Notes under the pieces: model-generated | The model's input: the letters and a program-made list of their open reading frames with translations, nothing else | What the model was told of the DNA's origin: nothing | The model's database searches: none | Made by a program: the position numbers and the translations under genes | DNA from: CAYQDF01 sp964416175 | Lineage (GTDB): Bacteria; Chloroflexota; Anaerolineae; Anaerolineales; UBA4823 | Direction: 5' to 3' | DNA length: 17,678 bases | Assembly: GCA_964416175.1 (NCBI GenBank) | Contig: CAYQDF010000064.1 | Coordinates: forward strand, 1-17,678 | Shown here: positions 13,625 through 17,678 of the stretch, piece after piece | Numbering within the stretch: position 1 is the stretch's first letter | How the letters are laid out: the number at the start of each line of letters is the position of its first letter

Positions 13625-15385
13625 ATGAATACCCTGAAGAAAATCACCCCGTACGGCTTCGTGATCTTTTTGTTTGTTTTTTCCCTCGAGGGATTCGCGA
13701 TCGGCGGTGAGCCGGGCAGCGCGATCGCCGAACATGATCAGGACGTCATCCAGGGACCGTTCACCTCCCCGGCAGTCCTGCCTGGATTGAGCCCCGCGGC
13801 CCGCGACCTGCCTGTTGCTCCAGCCGATCCATCCCAGGCTGTAGAGGCGCGCCCGCGCCAGAACCCGCTTGCCGGCGAGCCGGAGGGGGGCGCGCGGGGC
13901 ACCTGGGAAAGGGAGAACGTCCCTCTCGACCCACTCATCCGCCCACTTGAAGAACATGCGGTTCAAACCCCAGGCCTCGACTTAAGCTTCGATGCGACCG
14001 GCAACCCGGCCGCCTGCGGCACATGCACGCCCCCGGACACAAACGGGGACGTGGGTCCAGACCACTACGTACACATGGTCAACGCCACGAAGGTGGCGAT
14101 CTACAACAAATCGGGGATTTTATTGACCGGACCCTTCGACCTGGGAACACTGTGGTCCAGCGGAAACTGCACCGGCAATGCAGGCGACCCGATCGTCCTG
14201 TACGACCCGCTTGCCGACCGCTGGCTGTTGAGCCAGTTCGCTTCGCCCAACCACATGTGCGTCGCCATCTCGCAGACGGCGGACCCCAGCGGGGGGTACT
14301 ACACCTACACCTTCAACGTCGGCGCCTTCCCCGATTACTTCAAGTTCGGCGTCTGGCCGGACGCGTATTACATGTCCGCCAACGAAACGACTTACACGGC
14401 ATACGCCTTCGACCGCACCAGCATGCTGAGCGGCGCGGCGGCCAGCTTCCAGAAGTTCACCGGCGGGACGAACTTTTACCTCCCCGGCGACCTGGACGGT
14501 CCGACCTCTCCTCCGTCTGGCGCTCCCAACGTCTTCTACACCTTCAAGGACAACAGCTTCCACGGCGGCCTGGACCGGATCGAGCTGCGCGAATTCCACG
14601 TGGACTGGGCAACCCCCGCCAACTCCACCTTCACCCTGGTTGCCTCCCTCCCCGTTTCCGCGTTCACATACACCGTGTGCGGCTTCTTTAACCTCAACTG
14701 CATCCGGCAGCAGGGCACGACCCAAAGGTTCGACGCGGTCTCCGAGTGGCCCATGCACCGCTTCCCTTACCGGAATTTCGGGACGCACCAGGCGCTGGTC
14801 GGCAATTTCACCGTCGGGGGGGGACTGGGAGAGAGGGGAGCCGCGATCCGCTGGTTCGAGCTGCGTAGCGTTGGCGCCGGCTGGAGCGTGTACCAGGAAG
14901 GCACCCTGGACCCGGGTGACGGGCACGACCGCGTGATGGGCAGCATCGCCATGGACCAGGACGGGGGCATCGCGCTGGGCTACACCGTGTCCAGCAGCGC
15001 CATCCACCCGGAGATCCGCTACGCCACGCGGCTCGCCACCGATCCGCTTGGGTCGCTTCAGGCGGAGGCCGTCCTGATTGCCCCCGCCGGCTCCCAGACG
15101 GGTTCGAACCGGTGGGGCGATTATTCGGCGATGGCGGTCGACCCCGAGGACGACTGCACCTTCTGGTACACCAACGAGTATTACAGCGCGAATTCGGCGA
15201 ACCAGTGGCGCACACGGGTGGGTGTGTTCAAGATCCCTGGATGCGGGAGCGTCGTCCCAACTGCGACGCCGACCCAGACCAGCACGCCCACAAAGACACC
15301 AACCCCCACGCCGACGAAGACCCCCACCCTGACCCCGACCCCCATGCCAGATCACCCGCTCTATTTGCCGGTCGTGAACAACTAG
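13625..15385 (+). CDS. Secreted protein of unknown function with Thr-Pro linker and YLPVV C-terminal tail
   Basis: I do not recognise a named domain. The 586-residue protein starts with a signal peptide (basic MNTLKK, hydrophobic 8-19, likely cut after GFA at 25). A Pro/Ala-rich pro-region extends to about residue 110. The main domain (about 120-540) is rich in aromatic and Gly residues, with GTCTPPDTNGDVGPDHYVH at its start and repeated beta-strand-like segments such as DPIVLYDPLADRWLLSQF, which suggest a beta-propeller-like fold. Cysteines include 134/137 and 355/361-type pairs, so disulfides are possible outside the cell. Residues 545-573 are a Thr-Pro linker, and the end is HPLYLPVVNN, a tail seen often in secreted Chloroflexota proteins. 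GAAGG lies 5 nt before the ATG. It stands alone, divergent from the helicase; no firm promoter is visible (weak TAAAAT at 13584-13589). Confidence 0.85.
   Translation: MNTLKKITPYGFVIFLFVFSLEGFAIGGEPGSAIAEHDQDVIQGPFTSPAVLPGLSPAARDLPVAPADPSQAVEARPRQNPLAGEPEGGARGTWERENVPLDPLIRPLEEHAVQTPGLDLSFDATGNPAACGTCTPPDTNGDVGPDHYVHMVNATKVAIYNKSGILLTGPFDLGTLWSSGNCTGNAGDPIVLYDPLADRWLLSQFASPNHMCVAISQTADPSGGYYTYTFNVGAFPDYFKFGVWPDAYYMSANETTYTAYAFDRTSMLSGAAASFQKFTGGTNFYLPGDLDGPTSPPSGAPNVFYTFKDNSFHGGLDRIELREFHVDWATPANSTFTLVASLPVSAFTYTVCGFFNLNCIRQQGTTQRFDAVSEWPMHRFPYRNFGTHQALVGNFTVGGGLGERGAAIRWFELRSVGAGWSVYQEGTLDPGDGHDRVMGSIAMDQDGGIALGYTVSSSAIHPEIRYATRLATDPLGSLQAEAVLIAPAGSQTGSNRWGDYSAMAVDPEDDCTFWYTNEYYSANSANQWRTRVGVFKIPGCGSVVPTATPTQTSTPTKTPTPTPTKTPTLTPTPMPDHPLYLPVVNN
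15257..15343 (+). repeat. Low-complexity Thr-Pro-coding tract
   Basis: The tract encodes residues 545-573 as imperfect TPT/TKTPT repeats built from ACN CCN codons. It acts as an extended, probably wall-spanning or glycosylated linker before the YLPVV tail. A similar but longer tract is at 16994-17237 in the opposite orientation. Confidence 0.85.
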
Positions 15386-15487
15386 AGGTCATCGCAAGCC
15401 TGGGTTGTTGCGGTGTTATCTGCCGGTTCAGGAGCTCCGCAAGGCGCAGGAGGTCACCAGCATGGTGTTGGCTGTCGACTGTCCCCG

Positions 15488-16069
15488 TCAGAAATCCTGA
15501 TCGAGGTCTTTGCGGGTTCCAAGAATTCTCTGGACATCTGCGAAGAACTCCCGGAGGTACTGCCCGCGCAGACGGCGGTGGCCGATGGCGAGAGGAATCA
15601 GGAGATAGCCCAGCATCAGGTATCCCCAAAACGATATGTCCCGAAAGGCGAGCACGAGCAGCGTCGCGTATGGTATGGGAATGACCAGCCAGGGGAGATT
15701 ATAGGAAGAGGACAGCCTGAGCGCGATGGCAGCGGCGATCAGGCTCAGCCCGAGCCACGTCGCCAGGTAGCCGCTTAAGGTCAGATAGGCAGAGACGCCC
15801 AGCGCGACGGAAAGGTCCGCTTCGGCGTCGTGGCGCCCGAACCAGGAGCGCCGCTGGGGGTCGTTGGACCGGCTGGCGAGCCGCCCATCGACCAGGTCGG
15901 TGAACCAGGCAAGGACCGTGACGCACACGACCGTGGAGAGCGCAGCTTTGCCCCGCAGTCCCAGGAGGACCAGCCCGAGGCTGAGCAGCACCCTGAGCAG
16001 GGTGAGGCCGTCTGCCGCCACGTGCCCGTAGCGGAGCAGGAAAACAGTCGTGGTCGTTGATCCTGGCAC
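15488..16069 (-). CDS. CDP-alcohol phosphatidyltransferase-like membrane protein, variant motif
   Basis: This 193-residue protein has five or six hydrophobic segments and the metal-binding signature of enzymes that exchange CMP on a CDP-activated lipid for an alcohol in phospholipid synthesis. The signature reads D58-x2-D61-G62-x2-A65-S66 then G78-x2-D81-x3-D85, so all four aspartates are present, but the usual AR is AS-R and the spacing after Gly is one residue short of G-x3-D. Length is close to PgsA-type enzymes (about 180-200). The start is GTG at 16069, since no ATG fits; a second GTG 16 codons later (VAADGLTLLRV) is possible because the family homology begins there. A GAGAG lies 7 nt before the first GTG. 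It converges on the secreted-protein gene with 102 nt between. The substrate alcohol cannot be told. Confidence 0.8.
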   Translation of the reverse strand: MPGSTTTTVFLLRYGHVAADGLTLLRVLLSLGLVLLGLRGKAALSTVVCVTVLAWFTDLVDGRLASRSNDPQRRSWFGRHDAEADLSVALGVSAYLTLSGYLATWLGLSLIAAAIALRLSSSYNLPWLVIPIPYATLLVLAFRDISFWGYLMLGYLLIPLAIGHRRLRGQYLREFFADVQRILGTRKDLDQDF

Positions 16070-16299
16070 GGTTAGTCTCTCATGGATGCGACCAATGTTG
16101 TAATTTCATAATTATTCACACACTCAATTTTGCAGGAACATCTTCAGAGTTCCAACAAAGACATCACCCATGCGGATAGAAAGATTATATCCCGGTTGAT
16201 GCGCAGATATATTTTTTCAAAAGGAAATCTTGAAAGTTCGGTTGGATTCCTCGGGCTTGAAAGAACTTCTGTTTCAAACCTCAAGGAGAATATCCCCCT
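16070..16299. other. AT-rich intergenic region with a candidate promoter for the phosphatidyltransferase gene
   Basis: No gene is supported here. The composition is clearly more AT-rich than the coding DNA. On the minus strand there is a perfect TATAAT (16189-16184) about 115 nt before the GTG at 16069, without a clear -35. CTTGAAAG occurs twice, at about 16230 and 16255, and TTGAAA/TTTCAA can form a small hairpin near 16256-16276. A plus-strand frame through this stretch runs on into the antisense of the next gene and has no family resemblance. Confidence 0.4.
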
Positions 16300-16349
16300 G
16301 GCGTTTCAGTGGTTCAATTGCCTGGCCCCGCCGGAACCACTGAAACGCC
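16300..16349. repeat. Perfect 16-bp inverted repeat with 18-nt loop
   Basis: GGCGTTTCAGTGGTTC (16300-16315) is matched exactly by GAACCACTGAAACGCC (16334-16349). It lies 17 nt after the stop of the minus-strand secreted-protein gene, where a terminator is expected, but no T-run follows on that strand. It may be a U-tract-less terminator, an mRNA 3' stabiliser or a dispersed palindromic element. Confidence 0.75.
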
Positions 16350-16366
16350 CAATTGGTTTGTGCCGA

Positions 16367-17678
16367 TTAAGGCCCGATATAACTCGTTCGAGTGGAAACA
16401 AAATCGTCAAAATAATAGGTCCCACGGGTACCGGTATCGATCCCGCCAACGGCGCCCAGCTGGATCAAATCGATCTGCCGCGTGTCGTTGTCAATACCCG
16501 TCAGGTTCGCCTGTTGGACGCCATCAATCCACAGCGTCAGACCACCATCATTGGTGCCCGGGCCAGTCGCCGCTTTCCAGTAGAATTCGATGGAATGCGG
16601 CGCGTCTGAAATCGATGTCCAGCTGCTCCACGCCCACGTGGTGCCGTCATTGACCAGCCCCGCCCTGACCGTATAATTTCCGGTATAGCCGCGAATGTCC
16701 ACGCGCAGGACGACCGGGGAGGGCGACTTCATCCCAAAGAATAGATAGTGCGCGTCACCGCTAACCATCGATATGGTATTTGGATCGAAGTAAAAACGCG
16801 CCCGGTAGCTCTTCTCCCCATTTGGCGATTCGTCGATACAGTAGGCTGAATTGTTATCATTCACGGAGATTTGCATACCGTAGTTGCCCACGATCTTCGC
16901 GGCACTGCTGGCGATCAAGTCGCCACTATCCGTCACGCAGGACGACCAGGCGGAAAGATCCCCGGATTCGAAGCCATCTGCGAAGATCAGGTCAGAGGAG
17001 GTCGTTGGAGTGTTGGTTGGGGTGGGTGTGGGCGTCCGCGTAGGGGTGTTTGTGGGCGTGGGAGTGAATGTGGCCTCCGAAGTCGGAGTAGACGTGGCGC
17101 TCGGCGTCGGCGTAGGCGACCAGGTGGGTGTGAACGTAGGCCCGCCGGTTGGGGTGGGAGTGAACGTGGCCGTCGCGGTGGGGGTAGCGGTTTTGGTGGC
17201 TGTGGGGGTCGGTGTAGGGGTGGCTCCGCCATCCTCTGGGCCGATGTAGGTCTCCCTGCGAGATTCGAACGCATCGAAGTAGTAAGTCCCGCGGGTTCCG
17301 CTATCGATCCCGGCCACCGCGCCCAACCGCACCTGGTCGATCCGCCGGGTGTCGTTGTCGATATTGGGCAGGTTCTGTTTTTGCATTCCATCGATCCACA
17401 GGGTGAGGTAACCGTTATTAGCCCCTGATGCAGAGGAAGCCTTCCAGTCGATCTCGATGAAATGGGGTGCATCCGTGATGATATACGAGCTGGTATTCTT
17501 CCAGGTGCTCCCGTCATTGACGATCCCAGCCCGAATCTGGTATGTGCCGCTGGACCTGCGTAATTCGACCCTGGTCACTACAATGGTCGCGCCGGTGTAG
17601 CCATAAAGAATGTAATGGGAGTTGCCATTCGCCATAGGGATCGAGTTGGGGTCGAAGTAGAAGCGCGCCCGGTAGCGT
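16367..17678 (-). CDS. Secreted modular protein with tandem beta-rich-looking domains, N-terminus beyond the right edge
   Basis: The frame is open from the right edge to a TAA at 16367, about 437 residues. A Met at 17635 is internal, because the upstream codons (RYRARFYFDPNSIP) match the second copy (SYRARFYFDPNTIS). Two homologous units are seen: unit A (17238-17678, incomplete) and unit B (16370-16993, about 208 residues, opening FADGFESGDLSAWSS). Both share FYFDPN, AGIVNDG/AGLVNDG, LTLWIDG, IDNDTR, GTRGTYYFD and a YIGP end. The pattern resembles jelly-roll, LamG/concanavalin-like carbohydrate-binding modules, but that is inference. An 81-residue Thr-Pro linker joins them. Unlike the other secreted protein it lacks the YLPVV tail and ends at YIGP. 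No catalytic domain is visible; one may lie upstream outside the window. Confidence 0.8.
   Translation of the reverse strand, partial: RYRARFYFDPNSIPMANGNSHYILYGYTGATIVVTRVELRRSSGTYQIRAGIVNDGSTWKNTSSYIITDAPHFIEIDWKASSASGANNGYLTLWIDGMQKQNLPNIDNDTRRIDQVRLGAVAGIDSGTRGTYYFDAFESRRETYIGPEDGGATPTPTPTATKTATPTATATFTPTPTGGPTFTPTWSPTPTPSATSTPTSEATFTPTPTNTPTRTPTPTPTNTPTTSSDLIFADGFESGDLSAWSSCVTDSGDLIASSAAKIVGNYGMQISVNDNNSAYCIDESPNGEKSYRARFYFDPNTISMVSGDAHYLFFGMKSPSPVVLRVDIRGYTGNYTVRAGLVNDGTTWAWSSWTSISDAPHSIEFYWKAATGPGTNDGGLTLWIDGVQQANLTGIDNDTRQIDLIQLGAVGGIDTGTRGTYYFDDFVSTRTSYIGP
16994..17237 (-). repeat. Low-complexity Thr-Pro-coding tract (interdomain linker)
   Basis: About 81 residues of imperfect TPT, TATKT, TNTPT and TFTPT repeats link two homologous domains. 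The DNA is a run of GTGGG/CGTNGG-like repeats on the plus strand, prone to slippage and misassembly. Confidence 0.85.

Noticed and set aside
14120..15355. Minus-strand open frame of 411 codons
   Set aside because: It is antisense to the secreted protein, which has a signal peptide, ribosome site and YLPVV tail; the antisense product is Gly/Arg/Val-rich without motifs.
16126..16173. Minus-strand 15-codon frame (MGDVFVGTLKMFLQN) in the leader of the phosphatidyltransferase gene
   Set aside because: There is no ribosome site and no codon pattern suggesting attenuation; a frame this short is expected by chance.
16130..16609. Plus-strand open frame of 159 codons starting in the intergenic region
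   Set aside because: It begins with a TTG lacking a ribosome site, crosses the inverted repeat and continues antisense into the modular secreted gene.
16994..17237. Regular GTGGG-like repeats considered as a CRISPR or tandem satellite array
   Set aside because: There are no spacers or constant repeat unit; the pattern is explained by Thr-Pro codons of an interdomain linker.

Overview
The window is a GC-rich, densely coded stretch of a bacterial chromosome, probably a scaffold from a metagenome because it carries a 10-base N run. The most likely source is a member of the Chloroflexota, of the Anaerolineae type. This is an inference from gene content: secreted proteins with long Thr-Pro linkers, one of them ending in a YLPVV tail; a DUF3160 lipoprotein; a CapA-type protein; and a small membrane zinc-ribbon protein. 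No rRNA, tRNA, CRISPR array, IS element or phage gene was seen.

Region 1 (1-5044, minus strand) is a catabolic operon read from right to left. A promoter with a perfect TATAAT box precedes an FAD-binding subunit and a 2Fe-2S subunit of the xanthine dehydrogenase/CO dehydrogenase family. These are followed by an amidase-signature hydrolase, an FdrA-family protein and a DUF1116 protein cut by the left edge. Spacings run from a one-base stop/start overlap to 47 nt. FdrA plus DUF1116 points to ureide/oxamate-type nitrogen catabolism, with the hydroxylase and amidase acting on an N-heterocycle or amide upstream of it. The molybdopterin subunit is not in the window. The N run inside fdrA looks like an assembly artefact that can be collapsed in frame.

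Region 2 (5167-10224) holds a small plus-strand membrane protein with a C-terminal zinc ribbon. It converges, at a shared perfect hairpin, on a minus-strand pair. The pair is a large DUF3160 lipoprotein followed, with a 26-nt overlap, by a CapA-like metallophosphatase fused to calcium-binding-type FG-GAP/VCBS motifs. Both appear to act at the outer face of the membrane.

Region 3 (10338-13543, minus strand) is housekeeping: the ribosome-associated GTPase TypA/BipA and a short RhlE-like DEAD-box RNA helicase, separated by a hairpin-plus-T4 terminator.

Region 4 (13625-17678) contains a plus-strand secreted protein with a Thr-Pro linker and YLPVV tail, a minus-strand CDP-alcohol phosphatidyltransferase-like membrane enzyme, and a minus-strand secreted protein cut by the right edge. 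The last is built from tandem beta-rich-looking domains joined by an 81-residue Thr-Pro linker and is followed by a perfect 16-bp inverted repeat. Nothing here is clearly a new biological system. The best leads are the hydroxylase/amidase/FdrA operon, the coupled DUF3160-CapA/FG-GAP pair, and the long hairpins without U-tracts at gene ends.
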